Below, piece after piece: positions 1 through 8,044 of a DNA stretch of 64,000 nt. The notes beneath the pieces were generated by a model. That model was not told the DNA's origin. It worked only from the letters and a program-made list of their open reading frames with translations, and searched no databases. How positions within the stretch are numbered: position 1 is the first letter of the stretch; every line of letters begins with the position of its first letter. The translations under genes and the position numbers were made by a program. This DNA is from Martelella mediterranea DSM 17316 (GTDB lineage Bacteria; Pseudomonadota; Alphaproteobacteria; Rhizobiales; Rhizobiaceae). The DNA lies in contig NZ_CP020332.1 of NCBI RefSeq assembly GCF_002043005.1, positions 124,001-188,000 on the forward strand, in the 5' to 3' direction.

Positions 1-99
1 GCGTATGACATCCGCAATTCACCACAACGGCCTCCTTGATGCAACATCAAAGGGAACAAAAGAGGCGGTTAGTCGCCGCTTTTGCCAATCCTGGGGCGC

Positions 100-3000
100 T
101 CATCTCCCAATAGAATGATACTGCGACTTCTCCTGCTCAAGACGAATTTCGCGCCGCTGTGTCCGTTCAATCTCGACACACCTGTCATAGGCCGTACAGA
201 TCTGGCGGGCATCACGATAGATCCTCGATCTTGCTTCTGGAGAAAGCTCCGGCATTGCGCGTGCGATCATATCTTGCGCCGGCACACCGCTGCTGTCGCC
301 AAAACGCGCGCTGATGTCATGAGCGACACCCCGCAGCTGGCCGATGGCTTCGCTGTCGTCGATCACGGCCCTTTCAAGTGCGCGACGTTCGTCAGAGCGC
401 TCCGGCAGACTGGACGCTTTTGCCAGGGCGGACAGCACATCTTTGGCGGCCGTCGACAGCCCGTCGATCGGCGCGGCCATCTGGCTCCGCAGCTTCCTCT
501 CAACCTCTTCAGCGCCTTTGATACTAACCTTGAGTGACCGGACAAAATCGCCGGCACTGCTGGTTGCAGGAAGCACGGCTGCAAGTGCCGTTTTCCGGTC
601 CTCATCGGGTCGGCCGAGAAAGTTGGTCTTGCCACGCAACTCACCAAGAGACGCCGGGTTCTCACGCATTGATCTGAGAACCTGACTGGCGTCTCCGTCG
701 CTCATCACCGCGGCAGACACCTTGTCGAGGATCGGGGCGGGATCGCGCCAGACCTTGCCCATGTTCTTGAGTGCGGATTGGCACAGCGACTTGGTGACGG
801 CCGCCTGATTGGCCGGATCACGGGCAACGGCTTCGACCGAGGCGGGCCATTGCGTCACGGCCGGAATAAGCGGAACATCGGGAAGGCGATAACGTGCCCG
901 TTCCTGTTCATAATCGGCCTCAAGGCCAGCATCGCGTCGCTCCGTGACCATGGCGGACGCAACATCAACGCGGCTCTTGTCGTCCGCGGCCAGCTGACCG
1001 ACATGCACGAGCTGCCAGTTTGCCTTGATGAAGGTCTGCGCCGATGGCGGAAGATGTGCGACAAGCGATTGTAGCTTGTCCTCATCCGGATCGCGTCCAA
1101 GAGACCGGACTTCAACCGGAGAAACCAGCGCTGCGATCTGTTCATTGAACATGACAAGATCGGTTGCGGACGACATCTGCGTCAGCTCAGTTTCGGCAGC
1201 CCGGAACCAGCGCCCACGCTTGCCGCTGTAGCCTTTGGTGTTGCGGTCCACCTCCGAAAGCCGGGAAAGCGCCTGACTGACCGCCGGCGTCAATTCGGGA
1301 ATCCTGATCTCCCTTTCGGCTTCAACAGGCCGCGCGCCGGCGGCAGGCGGGACATTCGGCGATACGTCAACGGCTTGCGGACGCGCAAGCGAAAGCCGTT
1401 CGGAAATTACCCTGAACCGTTCCGCAATATCCGAGAACCGTGACCGCATGGCATTGAGCGATCGACGCCAAAGATCGCGCAATTCGCCAATGTCCGGAAG
1501 ATCGCGCCGACGCACAAATGCTTCGCGTTCGAGCTGATAGTCGGGCGTATGCTCATAGGCCAGCGTTGAATCCTTGAGCCGGTCTAGCGACAGCGTGTCT
1601 AGCAGATTCCTGGTTTCAGGAAAGTCATTCCGGCCGGCATAAAGCGCCACCGTTTCGCGATGGCGCGAAAGCGCGACATAGGAAAGCTGCGCATCCATCA
1701 TCTGTGTGGCAAGCACATGCACCCGGTCGACAGTCGCCCCTTGAGACTTATGGATCGTGGTCGCGTAGCCATAATCAACGTTGTTGTAATGCTCATGGTT
1801 GACCGTAACGGCCCTGCCATTGTCGAGCCGAACATCAAGAATGCCGTCATTCGCCTTTTCCACGGTCGCCAGCATTCCGTTCTTGACGCCAAGGTCGCGA
1901 TCATTTTCCAGGAACAACAGCCGGTCGCCAACGGCAAAAGCGCGCGGGCCACGCACCGCGTCAAACGTCACTTCGTTTTGAAGCCCCCCGTGCTCCTTGA
2001 TGGTATGGCGTGCCAGCTCATTCAGACTGAACACTGCATCCTTGGTATGCGCCAGCATCAGCGTATCGGCGCCGGCACGCCAATCAGCTCCCCATGCACC
2101 AACCAATTCAGACATGGCATCATCACGATTGCCCTGGATATGAATGTGTCCGTTGTCGGCATAGGCTTGAAGCGCCGCGCGGCTGTCACCGCGACCGAAT
2201 GCCAGGGAAGCGTCCCGCATCCATGTTTCGCTTTGACGGCGCACCTCGGTCAGTTCGACAAACCCGGTATTATCCGCAATGGCGCGAAACGCAGCGCCAG
2301 CCTGAATAGGCTGAAGTTGCCGCGCATCTCCGACAAGAATAAGCTTGGCCTGTGCCGCGTTCACCGCGTTCACCAACATCGCCATGTCGTTCGATGAGAC
2401 CATTCCGGCCTCGTCCAGAACGAACACGTCGCCTTTCTGAAGGCGGCGTCTGTCTTGCTCCCATGACATGCGCCAGGACGCCAGCGTCCGGCTCTCGATA
2501 CCCGCAGATTCAGACAAGCCCTCGGCCGCCTTGCCGGCAAGCGCACCGCCAACAACACGCCGCCCCTGCCCTTCGTAAACCTGCCGCACGACATCCATCA
2601 CCGTGGATTTACCAGCACCGGCATAGCCGACCACCGTCGAAACGCCGCGATCGGACGTAACGGCGCGAACCACCATTGCCTGTTCGTCGGAAAGAGAAAA
2701 TCCATGCGATTTCGAGAATTCCGCCAGCGCCTTCTCGACGCGCCGCGGCGGTGCACCGAACGATTGATCCGTCGCGCGCTGACGGACGCCATCGATCATC
2801 CGCGCTTCCATCTGCAGGACTTCTCGCGTGGTCATCTTCTCCCGCTCAAGAAGCTTGTTCGTGAACGGGTCGCGGATTTCCTGGGAAAGCGTCACAAGGT
2901 TTTCGAGCGCACCGACCCGGAGGAAAAGCCCGGAAAATTCTTCAGAGGTTGACGCATACCGGTGGATGAACTTCGCAACATCGCGCTCATCGAAGACGGA

Positions 3001-3855
3001 TTTTTCCGCCGTGATCATTTTCAAAACAAGCGAAGGATCTTCCGCCAGCTTGCGGAAATTCTCATGCATGACCTGTTGGTGCTGCTGCACCATCTCGGTC
3101 TGAATGCCGCGCGCCTCCATGTCGTCAACGGCGGGACCGCGATGCGTCGTCGGCTCCAGCGGAATGTCCCGATCTTCAAAGCTGCGATGGTCGACCGTTG
3201 CGTCATAGCCATGCTCGACCAAATGACGATTGACCTCCTGTGACCAGGCTGCACGGATCTCAGGAAGCCGGTCCTTCCAACCCGCGAAGTGCTGATAGAC
3301 GATTTCCCCTTTTTGGCCCTCCACCTTTGGCGGCCTTCGGACCGGTTCACCATCACCATCAAGAACCGGAACCCGCTTTGGGCCAAAGCCTGTTTCTGTC
3401 AGTGGCCGCAACGCCACCATGATGTGAACATGCGGATTGCCTGTCGCATCATGATAGTTCCAGTCTGCGACCTGCCCACGCGCCGCAAACTGATTGCGCA
3501 CGAAATCACGAACCAGAGCCTTGTTCTGCTCTACGGACAACTCAACGGGCAGTGCGACGACGAACTCATGCGCGAGCTGTGCGTCATCGCGCTTTTCACT
3601 CGCTTCCACACGGTTCCAGAAACGCTCGGCAAACTCATGTGGCGAATATCGATCATCCCAGGCATGTATCCACTGCGGGGCACCTTCGGGCAACACGACT
3701 TCACTGTGGATGCAGCCCTTTTTTCGACTGTAGTCGGTAATCTCTCCGGAGCGCGCGACGTTCATATGTGTCGCATGGCGGTATGCAGCGGCAGCAACCG
3801 CACTCTGCCCTTTACCACGGGATATCTGATGAGCGCGCAAATGATAGATCGCCAT
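100..3855 (-). CDS. traA: Conjugative relaxase-helicase TraA
   Basis: Ti-plasmid-type TraA, which nicks oriT, stays bound to the transferred strand and unwinds it during conjugation. The N-terminal 240 residues are a MobA/MobL (MOBQ) relaxase: an AAYRHA segment with the likely catalytic Tyr near residue 24, and the metal-binding HVHIMV histidines. A RecD/TraI-like helicase follows, with Walker A GYAGAGKST near residue 410 and Walker B LDEAGM near 482. The long C-terminal part has no motif I recognise. I chose the ATG at 3855 (MAIYHLRAHQ) because family members begin there; an upstream in-frame ATG at 3912 would run through the candidate oriT. About 1251 aa, a normal length. It is transcribed away from traC-traD-traG, the usual rhizobial arrangement. 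Confidence 0.95.
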   Translation of the reverse strand: MAIYHLRAHQISRGKGQSAVAAAAYRHATHMNVARSGEITDYSRKKGCIHSEVVLPEGAPQWIHAWDDRYSPHEFAERFWNRVEASEKRDDAQLAHEFVVALPVELSVEQNKALVRDFVRNQFAARGQVADWNYHDATGNPHVHIMVALRPLTETGFGPKRVPVLDGDGEPVRRPPKVEGQKGEIVYQHFAGWKDRLPEIRAAWSQEVNRHLVEHGYDATVDHRSFEDRDIPLEPTTHRGPAVDDMEARGIQTEMVQQHQQVMHENFRKLAEDPSLVLKMITAEKSVFDERDVAKFIHRYASTSEEFSGLFLRVGALENLVTLSQEIRDPFTNKLLEREKMTTREVLQMEARMIDGVRQRATDQSFGAPPRRVEKALAEFSKSHGFSLSDEQAMVVRAVTSDRGVSTVVGYAGAGKSTVMDVVRQVYEGQGRRVVGGALAGKAAEGLSESAGIESRTLASWRMSWEQDRRRLQKGDVFVLDEAGMVSSNDMAMLVNAVNAAQAKLILVGDARQLQPIQAGAAFRAIADNTGFVELTEVRRQSETWMRDASLAFGRGDSRAALQAYADNGHIHIQGNRDDAMSELVGAWGADWRAGADTLMLAHTKDAVFSLNELARHTIKEHGGLQNEVTFDAVRGPRAFAVGDRLLFLENDRDLGVKNGMLATVEKANDGILDVRLDNGRAVTVNHEHYNNVDYGYATTIHKSQGATVDRVHVLATQMMDAQLSYVALSRHRETVALYAGRNDFPETRNLLDTLSLDRLKDSTLAYEHTPDYQLEREAFVRRRDLPDIGELRDLWRRSLNAMRSRFSDIAERFRVISERLSLARPQAVDVSPNVPPAAGARPVEAEREIRIPELTPAVSQALSRLSEVDRNTKGYSGKRGRWFRAAETELTQMSSATDLVMFNEQIAALVSPVEVRSLGRDPDEDKLQSLVAHLPPSAQTFIKANWQLVHVGQLAADDKSRVDVASAMVTERRDAGLEADYEQERARYRLPDVPLIPAVTQWPASVEAVARDPANQAAVTKSLCQSALKNMGKVWRDPAPILDKVSAAVMSDGDASQVLRSMRENPASLGELRGKTNFLGRPDEDRKTALAAVLPATSSAGDFVRSLKVSIKGAEEVERKLRSQMAAPIDGLSTAAKDVLSALAKASSLPERSDERRALERAVIDDSEAIGQLRGVAHDISARFGDSSGVPAQDMIARAMPELSPEARSRIYRDARQICTAYDRCVEIERTQRREIRLEQEKSQYHSIGR

Positions 3856-3874
3856 GGAACGGGCGTACCATCTT

Positions 3875-3903
3875 ACATTGTTGAAAACAATGTATAAGTG
3901 CGC
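3875..3903 (+). other. oriT: Candidate oriT with MOBQ-type nic site
   Basis: The traA/traC intergenic region carries a perfect 8-bp inverted repeat, ACATTGTT-GAA-AACAATGT (3875-3893), followed one base later by TAAGTGCGC (3895-3903). RSF1010-family (MOBQ) origins have the same architecture: an inverted repeat, then TAAGTGCG with the nick immediately 3' of that G. By analogy the cut would fall between 3902 and 3903. The position between a MOBQ relaxase gene and its divergent partners supports the call. The nick site is inferred from similarity only. Confidence 0.75.
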
Positions 3904-3907
3904 ATTT

Positions 3908-3927
3908 AACAAAACGATCGTTTTGTT
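3908..3927. promoter_or_regulatory. Perfect 20-bp palindrome beside oriT
   Basis: AACAAAACGATCGTTTTGTT is a perfect palindrome five bases downstream of the candidate nic site, in the divergent traA/traC promoter region. It could be an operator for a transfer regulator, or a binding site for a relaxosome accessory protein. Nothing in the sequence identifies the binding protein. Confidence 0.5.
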
Positions 3928-4064
3928 CGCATGACGGAGTGCGGCATCGGCTCCGCCGATTCATCTTAAACAGCATGGGCTCTTTTTCACGCATCATCGG
4001 TGTTTACAAACACAGAACATCTCTGCAATCTTCTCATCGTTTGATGCCGAAAAGGAGAAAGCAC

Positions 4065-4304
4065 ATGGCACGCGCAAAATCCCCTTCCGCGATCCGTGAC
4101 CAGATCAGAATTCTGCAAAAGCAGTTGCGCGAAGCTGAAGAAAAGGAGGCACTCAGGATTGGACAAATCGCCATGAAAGCAGGCGTTGAAACCCTTGATC
4201 TTTCGGAGAATGAACTTGAGGCGGCATTTGCCGAGATGGTTCATTCCTTTCGTTCCGGGCGGAAGAATGAGCAGCGACCTTCTGACGTTGCGCAGAACGC
4301 TTAG
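4065..4304 (+). CDS. traC: Conjugal transfer protein TraC
   Basis: 79-aa protein of the Ti-type TraC family, thought to be a relaxosome accessory protein that works with TraA and TraD at oriT. It is highly charged. An N-terminal coiled-coil-like helix (IRDQIRILQKQLREAEEKEALRIG in part, about residues 10-35) precedes the family-typical stretch of AMKAGVETLDL type and a basic end. The start at 4065 is supported by an AAGGAG ribosome site a few bases upstream; an earlier in-frame ATG at 3939 lacks this and would run through regulatory DNA. It overlaps traD by 38 nt in another frame, which indicates translational coupling. Confidence 0.85.
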   Translation: MARAKSPSAIRDQIRILQKQLREAEEKEALRIGQIAMKAGVETLDLSENELEAAFAEMVHSFRSGRKNEQRPSDVAQNA

Positions 4305-4521
4305 CAACCTGCAAAGCGAGTATAGAAAAATGCGCAAGCGCGAACGAAGCGAAGACACCCGTCACAAGATCGAGCTTGGCGGACTGGTCATCAAAGCAAG
4401 CCTCGGAGATGAGGACCGCGCCTACATTCTTGGCGTTCTGCTGACAGGAAATCGGAGAAAGGGTGACGCTCGACTTCGCGAACAAATGATCAAGCTGGGT
4501 CGCGAGGCGTTGCGCCAATGA
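4267..4521 (+). CDS. traD: Conjugal transfer protein TraD
   Basis: 84-aa small protein of the Ti-plasmid TraD type (not the F-plasmid TraD ATPase). The diagnostic part is the segment DTRHKIELGGLVIKAS followed by a second helix ending in a basic region, typical of this family, in which DxRxKIELGGL is conserved. Its exact role is not established; it is co-conserved with traC and traG and probably assists relaxosome assembly. I chose the ATG at 4267 because it gives the family length. It begins inside traC and its stop overlaps the traG start (ATGA at 4518), so the three genes form one operon. Confidence 0.8.
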   Translation: MSSDLLTLRRTLSNLQSEYRKMRKRERSEDTRHKIELGGLVIKASLGDEDRAYILGVLLTGNRRKGDARLREQMIKLGREALRQ

Positions 4522-6377
4522 TCACCAAACCCAGACGTTCCGAACTTGCTATTCTGCTCTATGCCGGTCTCTTCCTTGTGGACATTTCGGCACCTGTCTG
4601 GGTTTATTTTTTTGCGCTTCGTTCATGGAACGACACGAACGGATCGGCCTACCGCCTATCGGTTTCGCAGGCGATCGATTGCCTCAAATTCTGGTCCTCC
4701 GATCTTTGCCGAAGTCACTTCATTCAGGCACTCGGCTACGTCCCGGCCGATCTGGCTAAACTGCAATGGTTGTTGGCTGCCACGCTTGTGGCAGGCATCA
4801 TTGCCATTGCGATCGGCGGCTATATTGCTTTCCTCATGCCACCGGATAAATGGATCAAGTCCGGCCGGACTGTCGCAGGCATGCCCGAATTGCTACGGGC
4901 CGCAAAAGCCGAAAAGATCGACAAGAGGGACGGCCTTCATTGGTTCAATGGATGGCGGCTGGCGCTCGAACGCGAGGTGCGACACTTCATCATCTTTGGC
5001 TCCATTGGCAGCGGCAAGACACAGGCCATGATCGGGCTGATCGTCTCGGCGATCGCGCGACATGACAAGGTTCTCGTCTTCGATATCAAGGGAGACTTTA
5101 CCGAGAAGCTGCCTCCAACGATCAAGCCGGATGGTTCCAGGGTGCAGCCAATCATCATTGCTCCACAGGATCGGCGTTCCCATGTTTGGGATATCGCCAA
5201 GGATTTGCGCATTGCAGAGGATGCCGTTGAGCTGGCCACGCGACTGATCCCTGAATCAAGAGATCGGTTCTTTTCCAACTCGGCCCGTGCCGTGCTGGCC
5301 GCATGCACCATACGCTTGATGCATGAGAACCCTGGAAGGTGGACGTGGGCGGATCTGGTAGCCGAGACGCGCCGTGACCATCTTGAACTTCTTGAGGTCG
5401 CGCATCGCTATCACCCCGACGCGGTTCGCTTTCTGGATGCTGACTATCGACAAGTCGCCTCGACGCTTTCGACACTCACCGCTGATACGAACACGCTGCG
5501 TCTGCTGGCAACGGCGTGGGCGAATTATGAAGGTCTGGAACGTTTTTCGCTGCGCGACTGGCTGCTCTACAAAACAGATCGACGCACCGTCATCCTGCAG
5601 AAGTCCGGCCGGTTTTCTGACCAGTCTGACGGCTGGATCAGCGCGTTTTTGACCATTGCCTCCAGCATCGTGTCCGATCCGGAGCTTGGCGACGCCAAGC
5701 TCCGTCGCATCTGGTTTTTCGTCGACGAATTCGCCCAGCTGCCGAAGATCAGCCGGTTTTCCGCGCTACTGGATATCGGCCGATCGAAGGGGGTTTGCGT
5801 GTGCCTCGGCGTTCAGGATATTGCACAGATCCGTGACACCTATGGGCGCGAACGCGCCGACGCGTGGATGTCGATCGTCGGAACGAAGATCATCGCCAAG
5901 GTGAATTCGGGGCCGACCGCTCAGCGACTTGAAAGCGATGTCGGTCAGGCCACCGTGGTCTATAATCGTCGTGAGCCACGCGGAAACGGATTGGAATGGG
6001 TGCGCGACGAGCGGCGCGAGAACACGATTGAGCGCTCCGAATTCGAGACGCAGCTCGGGCCTCGCAAGAACGGCATCGATGTCCTCGTCACGGGCATTGG
6101 CGAGGACGTCTACAAGGTGCGCGTTCCCTATACAACCCTCGTCCATGCGCGCGATGCCCAAGCGCCGGCGCAATGGACCCTCGACCTTATCACCGTCAAC
6201 CGACTTGAAGGCGCCGCGGCCGACGACTACGCCGAGACTGACAAGAGTGACGAAGGCTATCCGAAAGATGCCATTGACGTTCTCAAGGGAATGGAGCCGA
6301 TCGGCAAGCCCAGGAACACATCTGTGGTGGAAGGCGACGCGATCGATTTGTTCGCTGGACAACTGCCGGGGATCTGA
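4518..6377 (+). CDS. traG: Type IV coupling protein TraG (VirD4/TrwB class)
   Basis: 619-aa membrane ATPase that links the relaxosome to the type IV secretion channel and pumps the DNA-relaxase complex. Two N-terminal membrane segments lie near residues 12-32 and 92-112. The cytoplasmic ATPase domain follows, with Walker A GSIGSGKTQ near 165 and Walker B WFFVDEFAQL near 402. The domain resembles the TrwB/TraD AAD-binding type more than classical TraG. It is translationally coupled to traD. None of the mating-pair genes (trb or virB) lie in this window, so the channel must be encoded outside it or supplied in trans. Confidence 0.9.
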   Translation: MITKPRRSELAILLYAGLFLVDISAPVWVYFFALRSWNDTNGSAYRLSVSQAIDCLKFWSSDLCRSHFIQALGYVPADLAKLQWLLAATLVAGIIAIAIGGYIAFLMPPDKWIKSGRTVAGMPELLRAAKAEKIDKRDGLHWFNGWRLALEREVRHFIIFGSIGSGKTQAMIGLIVSAIARHDKVLVFDIKGDFTEKLPPTIKPDGSRVQPIIIAPQDRRSHVWDIAKDLRIAEDAVELATRLIPESRDRFFSNSARAVLAACTIRLMHENPGRWTWADLVAETRRDHLELLEVAHRYHPDAVRFLDADYRQVASTLSTLTADTNTLRLLATAWANYEGLERFSLRDWLLYKTDRRTVILQKSGRFSDQSDGWISAFLTIASSIVSDPELGDAKLRRIWFFVDEFAQLPKISRFSALLDIGRSKGVCVCLGVQDIAQIRDTYGRERADAWMSIVGTKIIAKVNSGPTAQRLESDVGQATVVYNRREPRGNGLEWVRDERRENTIERSEFETQLGPRKNGIDVLVTGIGEDVYKVRVPYTTLVHARDAQAPAQWTLDLITVNRLEGAAADDYAETDKSDEGYPKDAIDVLKGMEPIGKPRNTSVVEGDAIDLFAGQLPGI

Positions 6378-6379
6378 AA

Positions 6380-6631
6380 ATGTCGGCGCAGTTTGACCTT
6401 TTTCCGACAGACGTGCTTTTGCGTCGCATCGAGCCGGCCACGAATAAGTGGCGGTTCTATCATCTCAGTATCGAGGGCGGCCTGTTCGGAGACTGGTGCC
6501 TTGTGCGCCGCTGGGGCCGGATCGGGACCAGCGGTCAACTGAAGCTTGATTGGTTCACCTCGGCCGGACAGGCCCATGATGCCCTTGGTGTTCTTGAGCA
6601 AAGCAAGCGCAAGCGCGGCTACCGCGACTGA
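6380..6631 (+). CDS. WGR-domain protein
   Basis: 83-aa protein that is essentially one WGR domain, including the name-giving motif in VRRWGRIGTSGQ near residues 43-54. WGR domains occur in PARP enzymes and in small proteins on alphaproteobacterial plasmids and probably bind nucleic acid. The gene starts 3 nt after traG stops, so it is the last gene of the tra operon here. Its function in transfer is not established. A GC-rich hairpin follows the stop codon. Confidence 0.8.
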   Translation: MSAQFDLFPTDVLLRRIEPATNKWRFYHLSIEGGLFGDWCLVRRWGRIGTSGQLKLDWFTSAGQAHDALGVLEQSKRKRGYRD

Positions 6632-6632
6632 G

Positions 6633-6647
6633 GCGCGAAACGCGCCC
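6633..6647 (+). terminator. Hairpin after the tra operon
   Basis: GGCGCG-AAA-CGCGCC, a perfect 6-bp stem, directly follows the WGR stop codon. There is no clear T-tract, so this is a possible weak or Rho-assisted terminator. Confidence 0.4.
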
Positions 6648-6723
6648 TTCGACGCGTGGTCCGCCTCCGGCAACCGCACCAGCATCAATCAGCCTACTGC
6701 GCAGTAGAGCGGCACCAATAAAA

Positions 6724-7065
6724 TCAGGAAGCTGTACTATGTTCGGGAACGTTCGATGCTGCCCCAGCGGACACCGCTGGAACAACCTGAATTTTAAGAT
6801 CGAGCGCTTTGGCCACTTTCATCAAAGTTGCCATTGTCGGGTTCCCGTTGCCGGAAAGCGCGCGTGAAAGACCTTCCCGAGAAAGCCCGGTGTCACGCGC
6901 CAATTGGCTCATATTGCGCGCCCGTGCAATGGTTCCAAGAACGACAGCGATATATTCAGGATCGTCTCCGCCTTCTTCCATCGCGGCATCCAGGAAGGCA
7001 GCAATGTCTTCGTTGGTTTTCAGGTAATCGGCCGCATCGAAACGGCTAAAAACTTCCTTTGCCAT
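6724..7065 (-). CDS. higA: HigA-family antitoxin (XRE-type HTH)
   Basis: 113-aa addiction-module antidote with a helix-turn-helix of the XRE type around residues 50-85 (ARNMSQLARDTGLSREGLSRAL), the pattern of the HigA/putative-addiction-module-antidote family. It should bind and neutralise the RelE-like toxin encoded just upstream and repress their shared promoter. The order is toxin first, as in HigBA systems; the gap to the toxin is 4 nt. The N-terminus (SRFDAADYLKTNEDI) matches antidotes paired with RelE/HigB killers. The pair probably stabilises the mobile element. Confidence 0.85.
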   Translation of the reverse strand: MAKEVFSRFDAADYLKTNEDIAAFLDAAMEEGGDDPEYIAVVLGTIARARNMSQLARDTGLSREGLSRALSGNGNPTMATLMKVAKALDLKIQVVPAVSAGAASNVPEHSTAS

Positions 7066-7069
7066 AGTT

Positions 7070-7366
7070 TCAATCCTTCCACTCGTCGGCCAGCATTTTT
7101 GCGGCCTTGATGTCCTTTTTCTGCGTCGACTTGTCGCCGCCGCAAAGCAAAACGATAATCAACTCGCCGCGCCTCATATAGTAAACTCGATATCCCTTGC
7201 CGTAGTGAATTCGAAGCTCGGAAATCCCCGATCCCACGGGCTCCACATCACCGGGATTGCCCATTGAAAGTCGCACGAGGCGAGCGGCGACCTTTGCGGC
7301 CACAGTTCGGTCTTTCAGGCTCGAAAGCCAGCGATCAAATGTTGCCGTTTTGATTAACTCGACCAT
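7070..7366 (-). CDS. higB: RelE/HigB-family toxin (addiction module killer)
   Basis: 98-aa toxin of the phage-derived Gp49-like/HigB family, predicted to be a ribosome-dependent mRNA interferase. Supporting segments are FDRWLSSLKD at the N-terminus, GNPGDVEPVGSGISELRIHYGKGYRVYY in the centre (strand-turn core with conserved Arg and Tyr), and LLCGGDKSTQKKDI near the C-terminus. I prefer the ATG at 7366 to one at 7384, because the upstream start would overlap the -10 box of a good promoter (TTGCAA-17-TATAGT). With the 7366 start the mRNA would be leaderless or nearly so. Confidence 0.85.
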   Translation of the reverse strand: MVELIKTATFDRWLSSLKDRTVAAKVAARLVRLSMGNPGDVEPVGSGISELRIHYGKGYRVYYMRRGELIIVLLCGGDKSTQKKDIKAAKMLADEWKD

Positions 7367-7372
7367 ACGCCT

Positions 7373-7413
7373 ACTATAGGTCACACCGAGCCGAATTGCA
7401 AACTATAAGTCAC
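7373..7413 (-). promoter_or_regulatory. higBA promoter with 12-bp direct repeats
   Basis: On the minus strand a -35 TTGCAA (7396-7401) and a -10 TATAGT (7373-7378) are 17 bp apart. The 12-mers ACTATAGGTCAC (7373-7384) and ACTATAAGTCAC (7402-7413), written on the plus strand, differ at one position and flank the promoter. That is a likely operator for HigA autoregulation. Confidence 0.55.
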
Positions 7414-7563
7414 AGCCTGCTCATGTTACGTGTTCGCGCAGCATTGCTCGATTTGTCGGTTCAATAGTTTTCCTGACTTCAAGCTTTCTATTTTGAAATG
7501 GCGCACGGAATCGCAGCTTCAGCGCTCAAAATATTCGGCTTTTCGAGTGTCGGCTAGAGACCA

Positions 7564-7582
7564 GGAAGGCTGACAGCCTTCC
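7564..7582 (-). terminator. Hairpin downstream of the 57-aa gene
   Basis: GGAAGGCTG-A-CAGCCTTCC is a perfect 9-bp inverted repeat 12 bases beyond the stop codon of the small gene at 7595-7768. It lacks a T-run but is well placed for transcript ending. Confidence 0.4.
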
Positions 7583-7594
7583 TTCAAACTGACC

Positions 7595-7768
7595 TCATTC
7601 GAGGTCAGCGTTCCAGGCTGCCATATTCTGCTCCAACTGAAGCTCCTCTGCCGCCACCTGCGCCTCCAGCTTTTCAAGTTCTGCTTCAGCATCCTGCCGC
7701 TCGCCCTTCGAGAAGTCGCAGTTCGTCAGCTCGGCGCGAAGTTCATTGATCTGATCGATAGTCGTCAT
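7595..7768 (-). CDS. Small coiled-coil protein (57 aa), unknown function
   Basis: A 57-aa reading frame starts with ATG at 7768 behind a good ribosome site (AAAAGGAGACGG, ending six bases from the start) and stops with TGA at 7595. The product is strongly acidic. After MTTIDQINELRAEL it contains one long predicted helix rich in Glu, Ala and Leu (AEAELEKLEAQVAAEELQLE, about residues 27-46) with heptad-like leucines, so it probably dimerises. I do not recognise the family. It lies between higBA and the Fic/VbhA pair, all on one strand, with hairpins on both sides. The Shine-Dalgarno site and codon pattern make it a credible gene. Confidence 0.6.
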   Translation of the reverse strand: MTTIDQINELRAELTNCDFSKGERQDAEAELEKLEAQVAAEELQLEQNMAAWNADLE

Positions 7769-7839
7769 GTTTCCGTCTCCTTTTGTTGACGGAAACCGGC
7801 CACCGGTGATCGCAGGGCAGTGTCAATGATCGCGAAGCG

Positions 7840-7911
7840 ACCGGCAAGGCCGGTGAATGGGGGTGCCGATTTTGTTGCTGCCCGCCGGGCAGCGGCAAAA
7901 TTGGGGGCACC
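7840..7911. repeat. Long GC-rich inverted repeats downstream of fic
   Basis: Two hairpins lie in the 276-nt gap between fic and the 57-aa gene. The first is ACCGGC-AAG-GCCGGT (7840-7854). The second is a long interrupted stem whose paired blocks are GGTGCC/GGCACC, ATTTTG/CAAAAT and CTGCCCG/CGGGCAG (7862-7911). They could end the fic transcript, or be a plasmid regulatory structure. The remainder of the gap shows no convincing gene. Confidence 0.5.
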
Positions 7912-8044
7912 GTTCGTCATTGACGCTGACTAAGGAGCCGTACGCTATCCCGGCAAAAAAAGAAGAGAACCGCGGCCCCAACGGCCGCGACCGAATCCGG
8001 CGTCCAGCCGGCAATCTACGCCGCGAGACCGCGAAGATGGGATT

